From NCBI GenBank assembly GCA_020796225.1, contig CM036761.1, positions 37,258,928-37,322,927 on the forward strand: a DNA stretch of 64,000 nt. Direction: 5' to 3'. The notes under the pieces are model-generated. The model was not told the DNA's origin. It made no database searches and saw only the letters and a list, made by a program, of their open reading frames with translations. This DNA comes from Arion vulgaris (lineage: Eukaryota > Mollusca > Gastropoda > Stylommatophora > Arionidae). Position numbers and translations under genes: made by a program. Below, piece after piece: positions 30,535-40,925 of the stretch (position 1 is its first letter; every line of letters begins with the position of its first letter).

Positions 30535-31385
30535 TTTATTATACGTTACACAGGACCCACAAACTATTTTTCAATACTGTTTTATCTTAGGCAATTTATT
30601 CAATCTCTTCTATAGAAATGAGTCTATTTCTTGCCTCTCTCAGTAAATTTGTTTCAAAGTTTTCCTAGAGTATTTCTTTCTTAAATCAGTTGCCTCCCAT
30701 TTCATTGCCAGCTATGGGATTCTTTGATCATTTCTTCTCAGAGTATGCCCAACATATCTCCATTTCTCTTTTTATAACGTTTTTAGTAGTTGTCATTTCT
30801 CTAATTTCATCACATCGTCATATTTTATATTTATTTTCGAGACATTTACTTTCAAATGCATTCAACTTACTTTCTATATCTTTTGTCATTTTCGAAGTCT
30901 AGATGGCATATGTTAGGATTGAGGCAATATTGGAATTGAAATTTTGTAATTTAGTAAAAAAAAACTATATAACCTAGAGTTGACTGGGTGATGAGAAAAT
31001 GTTGGTAAAAGCAAAACTGACAATTTTGTGTAGACTCCTAAAAGCTGAAGTTGCTTTGACAATTCAGTTTCTTTTTTAGTATCTTCTGTGAAATGAAAAT
31101 TGCTACTCAAACAGGAGAACTGCTCTGCTATTTTTTATCATTTTGGATTCCAACTTGATAACTGTATTAAGATCATAGTTTTCTTCATTATATTTGTCTT
31201 TTCATAGATTATCTGCAGTCCAACTTTTGAAATAGTTTTTCTTCGCATATCTTGGGTTATTTTACATAACAATGCAATATCATCTACACAATCCAAATAT
31301 TCCAATTGTCTGTTTTCTAGACAATTGTCAGCTTTGCTTTTGGAACATTTTCTCATCACCCAGTCAATGGTCACTACAAACAATT
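30535..31385 (-). pseudogene. RTE LINE, copy 3, rearranged
   Basis: The complement of 31138-31383 reads FVVTIDWVMRKCSKSKADN, LEYLDCVDDIALLCK (the FADD motif altered to VDD) and VGLQIIYEKTNIMKK. The complement of 30535-30975 gives the C-terminal part down to the tail. Between them, at 30985-31045, a segment homologous to the DWVMRK region appears in + orientation, so the copy carries a small inversion. It belongs to the same family as 18330-20762 and extends 5' of the deletion seen there. Confidence 0.78.
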
Positions 31386-31574
31386 ATCACATTCACTACT
31401 ATATATGAAATCACAGCACATTGCTATTTTTAATGATATATCTTTGTTTATGCATACACACATTTGTTCAAACTGAAGATTTGTTAAGTACTTTAACATT
31501 TAATGTAATTAATATGAAAGAATCTTACAAGCATTATGCCGGAAAGCGCTAACAAAATAACATAATATAATATA

Positions 31575-31832
31575 CAGGGTGTTCAAGATAATTGCAGCCC
31601 CATTGACAAATCGAAAGTTGCCAGGTAAAAATTGAGTCGTGTTTATTTACTATTTAAACCGGTTCTGACTAGCTCGTCCTACGTCACATTTATTCATCGC
31701 CCCTTCCCGCACTACAATTACACACCCTCGCACAACCTTGACCTATACTACGTCAAAGCTGAACTTTCTCATTTCCATACATATATGCCAGATTAGCTCC
31801 ATTCACGGTCCGCTTTTAAGTTGAACACCCTG
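31575..31832. mobile_element. Mariner-like MITE, family H, copy 2
   Basis: 258 bp, ends CAGGGTGTTCAA and TTGAACACCCTG, flanked by TA on both sides (31573-31574 and 31833-31834). The interior is about 85-90% like 437-691 by eye (gactagctcgtcctacgtca, catatatgccagattagctc). Confidence 0.88.
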
Positions 31833-31834
31833 TA

Positions 31835-33055
31835 TAATTTTTGTGTAAAGATACTTGCAAATTAAGTATGAAAGGTCTGTGTTTACCATTTAATATGTGA
31901 TTATAATTTGACTATAAAGGCATGTTTTTTTCAAGTTAGTAGTACGTTGCAGGAGCTTATTTTTTATTAAAGAAGTTTGTAAATTAATTTAGACTCTTTC
32001 AAAAATAGAACATATTACTTTTTAGTTTGTCATATTATATAAAATATACACATTACCAAATAAATAGCACAAATAACAGGAAGTGTTACTAACGATTCAA
32101 TTATTCATTGCAGTTTCTATTGATATAATTACAAAAATAATATGGTACTGCAGATTGCAACCCTTTTTATCATATGCATGTGAGTGTGAATCATAGTTCA
32201 ATCCTGCAATGCCACATACTGTATACTCCTATGAATGTTACACCAAATCATGCAATGCCACATAATGTGTACTCCTATGGAATGTTACACCATTATGAAC
32301 TGAACAGTCCTTGTTTTCAGATATTCTTATTTAAAAATTATTGTAACCAGAACCTATTAGACATGAGGATAAAATGTCATCATTGGAGGAGGAATTGTCA
32401 TAGACAGGAACATTCTTCAAGAAGAAAGGGATCGCTGGACATCATATACAACGCTATATGTAACAGCATATAATTTTGATTATATCTTTATGTGCCACAT
32501 ATCATATTTGGTGAATAGTGTCAAACTTGTCTGTGTTTAAGGGTTGTTATAGAGGATGTCGTTATATTTACCTGCCTTTGTTTATAGTATTGGCATACAT
32601 AATTGAGGTAATGTGTCATATTGCCTAATCCCATTCATGATTTTCCTATTAGATATATTAACATTTTTACTTTCAATATTTATATGCTGCAAAATATTAT
32701 GGTCTAACTGATGCATACCACAGTCAAACTAAGGCATACTACAATATATTCATGCTCTGTGACTCGAGTCGTAAAGAGTTGTTTATAAGTGTTTATTCTA
32801 AGGTAAACAAAGAAGATACTCTGATATCCTGGAACGCAGTCTTCTGGTTGACCGATTTCTGTTGCTTAAATAGCTGTATAATATCTCACACATGGTCACA
32901 TGTTAGTTTACTTGAGTTAGGCTATGATGGTGGTGTAATCCATTTTGTAGCTGGGGTATGGAATTTAGTATAGAACTACTTGTAGATATTGACTGGTGTT
33001 TTCTGAATATATAAATGTGTTCCTAATATTCTTGCATGTGTTTTATTACATTAAT
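31835..33055. other. No certain feature
   Basis: A 73-codon open frame at 32752-32973 is not recognisable. A short imperfect duplication (gcaatgccacat...tgt(a)tactcctatg.aatgttacacca) lies at 32205-32292. Confidence 0.35.
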
Positions 33056-33059
33056 GAAT

Positions 33060-33245
33060 ATAATTATTCTTCTACTTCACCTTTCACCTCTAAGGAGGTA
33101 TAGGTCTGCAACCATGGCCTTCCAAGTCTGTCTATCCAATGTCATCTTTTTGAGATCTCTCCATTCTCTCTCCATTTTCTTGCATTCTGTCTCTCATTTC
33201 AACTTACGACGGGTCGCTTCATGAGTCCTTCCTTCTTCTTCCTTG
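33060..33245 (-). pseudogene. LINE C-terminal tail
   Basis: The complement reads REWRDLKKMTLDRQTWKAMV then ADLYLLRGER and a stop, the last 30-40 residues of an RTE-like ORF2 (usually RDRxxWRxxVxALC). Confidence 0.7.
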
Positions 33246-33255
33246 GGTGGCAAGC

Positions 33256-33375
33256 TATGAGTTTTCTTGGTTGCGGTTTCTGTAGCTATCTAATGTTTTT
33301 TTAAGGGGTAGGGTGGCGGGTAACAGTGGTACTATTCTTTGTACCCTAATTTAGGCCCCGTAGCCACTGGACATG
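33256..33375 (-). mobile_element. SINE family N head fragment, deleted
   Basis: Complement has the shared head (tggctacggggcctaaatta, caaagaatagtaccactg) joined by a deletion to gctacagaaaccg of the N body. Confidence 0.6.
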
Positions 33376-33544
33376 AATAGAGTTATAAGAACACATATAA
33401 TTGAAAAATTGGATGTACATCTTAGCTAAATGTCTAATAGAAAACATAGGACTTAACACTTGGGTAAACAAATCAGAGATGGTAGACTTGAAAGTGAAGA
33501 CTTATAAAAGCATTTTGGAGAATAATGTAAAATGGGAACATTCT

Positions 33545-33860
33545 TCTTCTTCGTCAACAATCTCTGGTTATGCGCTTAGTTTACTGTGGACCACAAACCC
33601 GGCAGTCAGCTTCAGGTCTGTCAGGTTTCCCAAAAGCTTAGTTTTTAGGTCAACTGGGTGTGACCACATGCTACTTCTCAGCTCACACAGTAGAGGACAG
33701 TCTTGCAGGACATGCTCCGTTGTCTGTTCTACCTGCCGACACTGGCAGAGAGCTGTTTGACTTATTCCTAGTCTATGATGACTTATACATGTATACATTA
33801 TGTGGACACATTGACTTAAAGTCTTGAAGCCACACAATTTCATAGGAGTAGGCATAACAT
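33545..33860 (-). pseudogene. 3' end of an RNase H-type LINE
   Basis: On the - strand a frame of about 75 codons is unbroken: ISQTALCQCRQVEQTTEHV, LQDCPLLCELRSSMWSHPVD, LKTKLLGNLTDLKLTAGFVV then HSKLSA. It is the Cys-rich zinc-knuckle C terminus that follows RNase H in Jockey/I-type LINEs. The tail has GAA repeats (TTCTTCTTCTTCG at 33541-33555 on the + strand). It is the best preserved member of the family also seen at 1-415. Confidence 0.82.
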
Positions 33861-33948
33861 AATTCCAAGTTACTTAGTACTAGTAGAAGCAAAGTACTGA
33901 TAGTACTACCTCAGGGTGGATAGTTTTGCGACTGGTTTTAATTACTTC

Positions 33949-34216
33949 AGCGCCCATGTGTTGACGGGGCTCTCAATGGGAGCAAAGAATAGTATCACTG
34001 CGACCTACAAGGCATGTTGTAAGAGACGACTGATGTAGGACCTAGGGAAGCTACCTAGTAAATAAAAAGCATAGCAGAAACCGGATGTGCTGGCATACTT
34101 GTAGGTGCATAACTGACACAACAAACGAACACTCTATCTTAGGCTCAGATCACATACAAATCACACAGAGTGGTTAACAAGGGGTCTATATGGTGCGTTT
34201 GACGAAGAAAAAGAAG
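33949..34216 (+). mobile_element. SINE family B, full length
   Basis: Head (gcccatgtgttgacggggct, agcaaagaatagtatcactg) then complete B body, ending gcgtttgacgaagaaaaag. Confidence 0.87.
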
Positions 34217-34548
34217 TGATACATTATTTTGTCCATTATACAGTCTTTTGACTGTACTCATTCATTATTCATTCTTCTCCATTGTCTTCTATAGCAAACC
34301 ATCATATTGGAGCCATGCTATTGCAGTTCTTATTTTGTTGTTCAATTTTCAGTAACTTCCTAAGTGCACTGATGTCTTTAAAACGTTATGTATTTATCTT
34401 TCCAGTTTACTCATTTCATTATACGATAACACATGCACAAAATTCAAGTCCTTTTTCATAATAACTTTTAGCCAATATAATATTTATTAGTTCTCTCCTA
34501 CAATAGAATAACATGGACATTTTGTGTAATGATTATTACAATTGATAG

Positions 34549-34717
34549 CAGTGGCGGCTCGTCATTAATGGCCAGTGTATTAATGTTCCCCACCAAACAT
34601 AGAATGGAATGTGTATTTATTATTTTATAAATTAAAATATAACCTAACCCAAAACCATAATTTTCCCGAAAATTTGTCTCTGGCCCCACCAAAAAAAAAA
34701 AACATGAGCCGCCACTG
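34549..34717. mobile_element. hAT-type MITE, copy 2
   Basis: Ends CAGTGGCGGCTC and GAGCCGCCACTG, flanked by ATTGATAG (34541-34548) and ATTGATAA (34718-34725), 7 of 8 matching. Interior as in 4043-4197 but inverted. Confidence 0.88.
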
Positions 34718-34719
34718 AT

Positions 34720-35455
34720 TGATAATATTCCTGTTAAATTATTTCAGTTCTTTATTTATACCTCCTGTGCAGAATTATATTTGACAATATAAAATTGATA
34801 CCCTACCTCCTCCATCCCAAGTATCTGCTTGAAATATATGCATTCCTCTTTCCTTTTATCTTTCCTGGTTTTAATCTTTGAATTATTGTTTTGTAGATAG
34901 ATAGAGTAGTTAAAGCTATAGCATGCAACTAGATTGGGACTTGTACTCTATTTGCTTTTAAGTAAGTGGACAAGTAATGTCTATTGGTTGTAGGTACATG
35001 ATGAATTGAACTATGTTGCTGATATGTAGGTGGGAGATATAATACTTGGTTGTAGCTAGATTTGATTTTTTGTAATTAAGATCACGTAAAAGATGGAGCG
35101 ACGACATCAAGAACAGCCTTACGAGAATGAATATCAGCTTACAAAGTGCCTTAAAACAAGCGCACACAAGATCACTACATTTCCCCAAACACTTCTATAA
35201 AGAAGTAAATGGTGGAAGAGAAGATGTAATTTGTGTCGGTCGTCCATTGAAACTGATACATTTGTTAAACATTAGCCTCCAAAGTTGTATATTTTGAACT
35301 GAATTATTAACTGTCATGTGCTATACATGGACTGCATGAATAAATACATTGCACATCTAGGACGTATGCAGCTTTCAATGTGTTGGGTCTGGACCATAAA
35401 TTAATATAAGTGGAGACAGAATGAATGAACCCAGAATAAAAAGACAGATGTGATC
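34720..35455. other. Mostly unassigned; weak LINE-tail-like segment at 35085-35240
   Basis: One + frame gives RSRKRWSDDIKNSLTRMNIS, reminiscent of the RxRxRWxDDIK block near the end of some LINE ORF2 proteins. A polyadenylation-type aataaa occurs at about 35338. Neither is conclusive. Confidence 0.25.
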
Positions 35456-35461
35456 AGTTTA

Positions 35462-35668
35462 GATTCCAAAAATTTCTGCCTATAGTGATGTCTATAATTT
35501 CTGGAAAGACCATCAGTACAACAACAGCGACGGGTACTATGGTCTGTCTCGTAGTGAACAAGTTGCTATACTCCGCCTCCGTACCGCCCACAACTAGCCT
35601 GTGCCCCTGCGAAAAGGTGGACATTCCAAAAGTTTCTGCCTATAGTGATGGCTATAATTTCTGCTGAT
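35462..35668 (+). pseudogene. RNase H-type LINE fragment between 41-bp direct repeats
   Basis: One frame reads DHQYNNSDGYYGLSRSEQVA then ILRLRTAHN, then the next frame gives TSLCPCEKVDIPK. This is the region before the zinc knuckle in this LINE class (compare FRLRTGHNRL at 7748-8165), with an internal deletion between RTAHN and SLCPC. A 41-bp sequence starting attccaaaa at 35463 is repeated at 35623 with two mismatches. Confidence 0.72.
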
Positions 35669-35734
35669 CGTTACCCTTTTTCCGTGCCATGCAGTTAAAT
35701 CGTAGACATCCTATATCAACAATATGCCTGGGGA

Positions 35735-36000
35735 CTGCCTAGAGTAGTTGATAGTAGCTCGGCCTGCTAGCTGTGAGACGCCTCATAGCTCGGGTTCGAA
35801 CCTACTGTCCGGCATTTGTTCGAGTCCCCTGGTCTTACTCAAGACGATAACGTGAGTACATCTGCAGTCGGAGAAAATCTGCCTGTATAGCGAGAGAATA
35901 CTAATTACGAGTACATTGAGCACACGGCTGCCAGTGTAAAGTAATTTACAATGTGCACGCTGCTGCCATTGTAAGAAATTGGTAAAACGGATTTTCACGC
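35735..36000 (+). mobile_element. tRNA-headed SINE family K (single copy here)
   Basis: An A-box-like TGATAGTAGCTCGGC and a B box GGGTTCGAACC (35793-35803) at tRNA spacing, followed by about 190 bp of unrelated body ending near ggtaaaacgg. No second copy is in the window, so the family status is inference. Confidence 0.55.
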
Positions 36001-36518
36001 AAAAATCAGTTTCAGAGATGAAACTTCGTCTGAGTTGAAAGCGGACGAAAGAAAAAAAGAGAAAAAAAACCAAACAATATGCCTGAAAATAATCACCGAC
36101 ATTTCTGTTTATAGTTAGTTTCCTGGAGTGTACTCTAGTTTTCTTCACAGTTTATAGGTTTCAGTTAATTTCCACATCGAGGTGTGATTCAGGGAAAATG
36201 TGCAGTGACCAATGATCTTAGGATATGTTAGATCATGTGTCTAGTCCTTGGGAAGATGGGCAAACGACATTGATGTCTTATGTGTATGTTTTGTACATTA
36301 ATGAAGATCAATTGGCAATCGGAATATGAGTTGGTTGTGTGCGACTGTCTGGCAGAAAGTTTAGATACAACAAAATAAGTTAAATTTGTTTCCTGCCAAA
36401 TCTAACATCCCGAGACAACTAGGAGAACGAGTCCGAACAAGAACATGGATGATGAAATCGGATATCAGGATATTTAAGTTATGTTTTTTTACACAATCAA
36501 GACATTTAAGTTTCTTAC

Positions 36519-36774
36519 CGCCCGAGTGGTTACCGGGGCCCAAATTTGGGATGTAAAGAATAGAACCACTGTTACCTACCACGCATGTCGTAAGAGGCGA
36601 CTAAGGAGGTTTGGCTGAAATCGGATGCATGTGTCCTAAACGTGTAGAAGTCTTATGCGTTTAGGGGCCTATCAAACCAATGTGCAACGTATACACTTCT
36701 TGACAAAGATCAAACATATCACAAAGAGTGATTAAAATTGGTCGTAAAGAACGAACGCAAAGAAGAAGAAGAAG
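36519..36774 (+). mobile_element. SINE family A, full length, reference copy
   Basis: 256 bp from CGCCCGAGTGGTTACCGGGG to a run of GAAGAAGAAG. Flanked by AAGTTTCTTAC (36508-36518) and AAGTTTTTTAC (36775-36785), 10 of 11 matching. The head has an A-box-like CCGAGTGGTTACCGG, but I see no good B box, so polymerase III origin is uncertain. Confidence 0.93.
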
Positions 36775-36817
36775 AAGTTTTTTACTCCACATGGATATCC
36801 ACAAGTAATAACTTGTG

Positions 36818-37065
36818 AGCGTCTGTAGCCCAAGCGGTAGTGAGCTCGATCACAAACCAATGCGTACCTGGTTCAAACATCACGGCGGGCAAGTTTGGAA
36901 GCAAATTCGTTTCCGTGGGATTTTACAAAAGGTAAAAATAGACCTCACCGTTCAGAAAGCAATGACAAACTACTGAACGTATAAGTGGTGCCTAGAAAAT
37001 CCACAACTCGTTTGCTGTGGTTGATGGCTACGTTCTTTGGGATATGCCACGATTTTCATGTTTTC
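36818..37065 (+). mobile_element. tRNA-derived SINE family J, full length
   Basis: A box TAGCCCAAGCGGTAGTG, B box GGTTCAAACATC, then a body with gggcaagtttggaagcaaat, gttcagaaagcaatgacaaa and gatatgccacgattttcatg at the end. Five J copies are in the window. Confidence 0.88.
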
Positions 37066-37910
37066 AATATCTTTCACTTCTTCACCACTACAGTTCCATT
37101 TAAATCTCCAAGGACCACTTTCCTGTTTTGTGCACTGCGCCATATCCGTCACAGGATCAATGTAAAATGTATCAGTATCTTCCTATCAGCTAGCTGTCCG
37201 TTGATGGTGCATACATCTGTATACCGTTAATATGTATCGGTCTTCTGCTCAATTTCACTAACTAGACTATACGAAACTGTCCGTAATCCCATGTAAAGCC
37301 GTTACCCTTTTCCCAGTCATTTATTATTCTCATCGTTCGGTCGTGTGTGTGTTTCTCACAGAGTAAGTTATCTTATAATTATCCGACTGCAACTTTCCAG
37401 CGTAAATCCATCTCATTTCACATACTCCATAAATGCTGACAGTCATTCTTTCTATTTCTGTCACCCCCCTTCCTCCCTCCCGAGGCTTCCACCTTTGACC
37501 AGTGTTCGTCTTTGTTCGCTATGAAAAATGATATATGTTCAGTTTGTATCAGCCTTCGCCTCTCTTCTCGACACATCCGCTTTCATTATGACGTTTGTAT
37601 TATCTCTTCAATCTCAACTCACTTAATCGGACTGTATGGCTGGAGCATTTTCACCAAATATTCACTAACATTTTTATGATTAGTAAAGACATTTCGTTCT
37701 ACGTTACTTTTTAAATATTTTCTTTATTACTAACAGATACGCTACTATTAACACAATAAACATACTTTGTATTCGTAAACCCCCAAAAACACACCAAAAA
37801 CCACTAATCCTTTCATTCATGATTAACATTGTAGTTCCGTTACCGTTTAGTCATGTTTTTAAATGACAAAGATGGTACTAATTTATAATTGTTACACACC
37901 GTTCGTCCCA
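37066..37910. other. No recognisable feature
   Basis: No gene, SINE or LINE signal detected. Confidence 0.4.
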
Positions 37911-37914
37911 CGTG

Positions 37915-38010
37915 TGGTTTCAGTGATAGCGAAGAATAGAATCACTTCCTTCTCTCGCATATCGTAAGAGACGGATAAGAGAGGTTAGGCGTGGGGCCGG
38001 TGACAACATA
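37915..38010 (+). mobile_element. SINE head with a fourth type of body (O)
   Basis: gcgaagaatagaatcacttc, gcatatcgtaagagacgg and agaggttag match the shared A/B/N head at reduced identity. The following gtggggccggtgacaacata matches none of the other bodies. Confidence 0.45.
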
Positions 38011-38214
38011 CTGTAAAAGAACAAAAGATACAGAAATAGACCAAAAAATCCCAAACAAATTGCACACCATAATGGCATAAAAAACAAGATCATATTGAGT
38101 GAAAATTGTCTGTCTTTTATGTACATTTGGGCGCGACGAGTACCGATCTATTTTTGTTGAGTAACCATTACAATTGAAAATGGCGTGTTGTTTGAGAGTT
38201 TACCACACCTCTCA

Positions 38215-38458
38215 CTTCTTCGAACGCTCCATATCGACCACTTGTTAAACAACTCTTTGTGATTTGTATGTGGTCTGAGCCTAAGAGCGATTGTATGTTG
38301 TGCACATACAAGTAGGGCAGCACATCCGATTTCTGCAACGCTTTTTATTTACTAGGGTAGCTTCCCTATGCCCCTACCTCAACCCCTTCTTACGACATGC
38401 ATTATAGGTGGCAGTGTTACTATTCTTTGCTCCCCTTGTGAGCCCCAGCAACACACGT
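38215..38458 (-). mobile_element. SINE family B
   Basis: Complete apart from a small deletion in the body (gttatgcgcc lost). - strand orientation. Confidence 0.85.
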
Positions 38459-38459
38459 A

Positions 38460-38985
38460 CGAACCTGTCACTAAATCAGGAAAACTGTTAAGAGAAATTT
38501 GGTAATGTCAAGTTTAAAAATAAATATTTCGGGGACAACACGCCAGTAACAACAGAGCAGACATATACCAATGTCGTAAACAATTCTCAATCGATCCAGC
38601 GACCGAGACTATGTTACATAACGAAAGAATAGAAAAAAACCGTTGTAGAAAACTTCTGTTTTAAAAAAAAAAAAAGTCATACTATTTACAGAGATGACAT
38701 TATTATTATTGATTGTATCACTCAAATCATCAGTTTATCTACATGTCATTCTATTAGATTGTTTGGAATCACTAACCGAAGTGAGTTGTGAAGGTTTCTT
38801 GGTTTCTTCATCTTATCTTTATAAAAATTAGTACAATCCTTTGTTCTTTTTCTGTCTGATGTGTTCACAGATTCTGTGTATCTCTATTTTCTGAATCTCC
38901 GCTTATTTCTTTTTATTTCCAGAAGTTAATCATAACGATTCACACTTTAGTTTTATTTAACACTTGCAATGTAACTCTGTATTCA
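38460..38985. other. No recognisable feature
   Basis: AT-rich; nothing identified. Confidence 0.4.
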
Positions 38986-38989
38986 TGTA

Positions 38990-39105
38990 TCAGAAAGCAA
39001 TGGCAAACTGCGGAACGTATAAGTGGTGCCTAGAAAATCAACGACTTGTTTACTGTGGTTGATGGCTGCGTTCTGTAAAGGATATGCCACGATTTTCATT
39101 TTTTT
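38990..39105 (+). mobile_element. SINE family J, 5'-truncated
   Basis: Last 115 bp of J (cagaaagcaatggcaaact, gtataagtggtgcctagaaa, gatatgccacgattttcat). The tRNA-like head is missing. Confidence 0.85.
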
Positions 39106-39860
39106 TCATTCATGTATCGGTTTTCTACTAATTTTGTAATTTAGCCTTTCATTATAGTGATCAATTTCGCAATACTCGTCTCAAATCATAGCATTTCGGT
39201 ATCTTTTTTATTTAGCAAGTATTCTCGGTATGTTCGAAATATACTTTTTGTAAACATGTACGACTTTCACTAACATTCTAGTTAAGTCATTAATTCAGTA
39301 GCTAAATCGTAAACAAATTATTTTATTGTAACCTTAGTATATGTGGTGCACTGTTATTATGGTGCATTGTTATTATGGTGCACTGTTATTATGGTGTATA
39401 TATTTATCTTTTTTATTTCTAATGTGTGGCAACTATTGTCAATGCATGCAAGTAACCGTTTACATTAACTAGAAATGTATTTTTCTAAGCAGTTGCTAGA
39501 GACAAATAAATGAATAGACTTTCTCATAATAAAGGGAGCCACTCTAACGTGTAGGTTTGGCGATGTTCTTGAGCCACGCAGTTTCTGAATTCTTTATCAA
39601 TACTGAACTGAAAAAAACCCCACCACAACTCCACAGTGGTCCCTGACCTTACAGTAGGAGATCAAGTATATAGTCTTATCGAATATGGAGGAAAAATACG
39701 ATTTTGTGCGCAAGTAAAAGATGAATTGAGTTTGAGAGAAAAAGTATTATGCCTGCTGTCGTTGTCCTGGTGAAATTCGATATATTTGAAATTTAAATTT
39801 AGTTCATACCAATACCAAATCGAGCATAATAAAACAATCGGGACGGCGAATACGAGTATA
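39106..39860. other. 16-bp tandem repeat, otherwise featureless
   Basis: The unit gttattatggtgcact is repeated about 3.5 times at 39346-39398. Nothing else is evident. Confidence 0.6.
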
Positions 39861-39861
39861 T

Positions 39862-40130
39862 AGCCGGTAATGGGAAATGCTGGACCGAAAGTATGCCTTG
39901 CGTTCCGAAAGTAGTGTGTTTGAATCCGGACCGCAACTTCTGCTCACAAGTGCATTTTCTCCAGAGACTCCTAGGATTGTTGCCGGAGTTTGTGCGTTGT
40001 ACAATACTTTCTGCAGGTTTCGTGCCATTTCTGCGCAGAGGGACCGAGCTGTATGGGGTAAAAAAAACCCGGCGCAGTGAAAATCCTTCGGCATTAGACC
40101 CTTTAGGAGGGGGGTGGTGGTGAGGGATTT
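39862..40130 (+). mobile_element. SINE family F
   Basis: Matches the complement of 5968-6222: ccttgcgttccgaaagta, gtttgaatccggacc (B-box region), cagagactcctaggattgtt, ttgtacaatactttctgcag. Confidence 0.8.
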
Positions 40131-40655
40131 GTTACATTTGATTAAATGATGTATATGGGGATGAAATATTACACAAAGGTCCAAACTATCAACCAGTGAT
40201 AGATAAAAATTACTCAGCCACGACTTGGTAGATCTCAATTCATTATTTATGCGTCGCGTACAAAAGTTCTCTTCGGTAGCTAAACGGGCTTACCGCCAGC
40301 GGGTATGTTTGTTGTAGCCGGGATTACCATGCTCAAGATTAATGGCAATGCATTAAGATCATTCATTCACCGTAGCTTCCCCTCAAGTAATGTCCCCCAA
40401 GGCATCTACGTAAATCTCCATTTTTTGGTGGCTAATGGTTTTTGTCTAAGAGTACCTGTATTTCTTGATTTTATTTCACGGTCACAGTATATTTCTGATC
40501 TCCCGCCAATTCAAGTGTTAACAATGGCACACTGATGCAAACTCGAGACGGTGCGTGTGTCCGGTCTGTACCTACTGCGGTACGTAGTTTTAGCCCCTAG
40601 TTCAAAGTGGTCTCATAAGTGGTCTCTTCTGTTTGTGACATTAAATAATATTTTC
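40131..40655. other. No recognisable feature
   Basis: No convincing coding or repeat signal. Confidence 0.4.
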
Positions 40656-40656
40656 A

Positions 40657-40925
40657 CTCCAGTCACACGTCAGACTTCAACAAAGAATGAAGTGGTTTGG
40701 CCACTTAATAAGAATGCATCCAAACTCCACAGTATACAGTCTTCTACAACAGAACATCGGGAAAGAAGACAAGAGGAAGACCACGGAAAAGATGGTTAGA
40801 TGGCGTAGCAGAATCCTGTGAAAGAGCAAAGATAACAATCACACAAACCACCAAAACAGCGTAAGACAAAAACAGAAAACCACGACACTGGGCAAAAACC
40901 CGGTAGCAGTGTGACGACAAAAGAA
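40657..40925 (+). pseudogene. LINE C-terminal tail with GAA end
   Basis: Frames give LQQRMKWFGHLIRMHPNSTV, then KEDKRKTTEKMVRW, then a broken run to TTLGKNPVAV. The DNA ends gacaaaagaagaag. KWFGHLxRM followed by a Lys/Arg-rich stretch is the usual end of CR1/RTE-like ORF2. 5'-truncated. Confidence 0.72.

Noticed and set aside
32752..32973. 73-codon open frame as a host exon
   Set aside because: No convincing splice sites at both ends, and nothing distinguishes it from chance in this stretch.
35783..36148. 121-codon open frame on the - strand
   Set aside because: Antisense of the tRNA-headed SINE K and flanking DNA.
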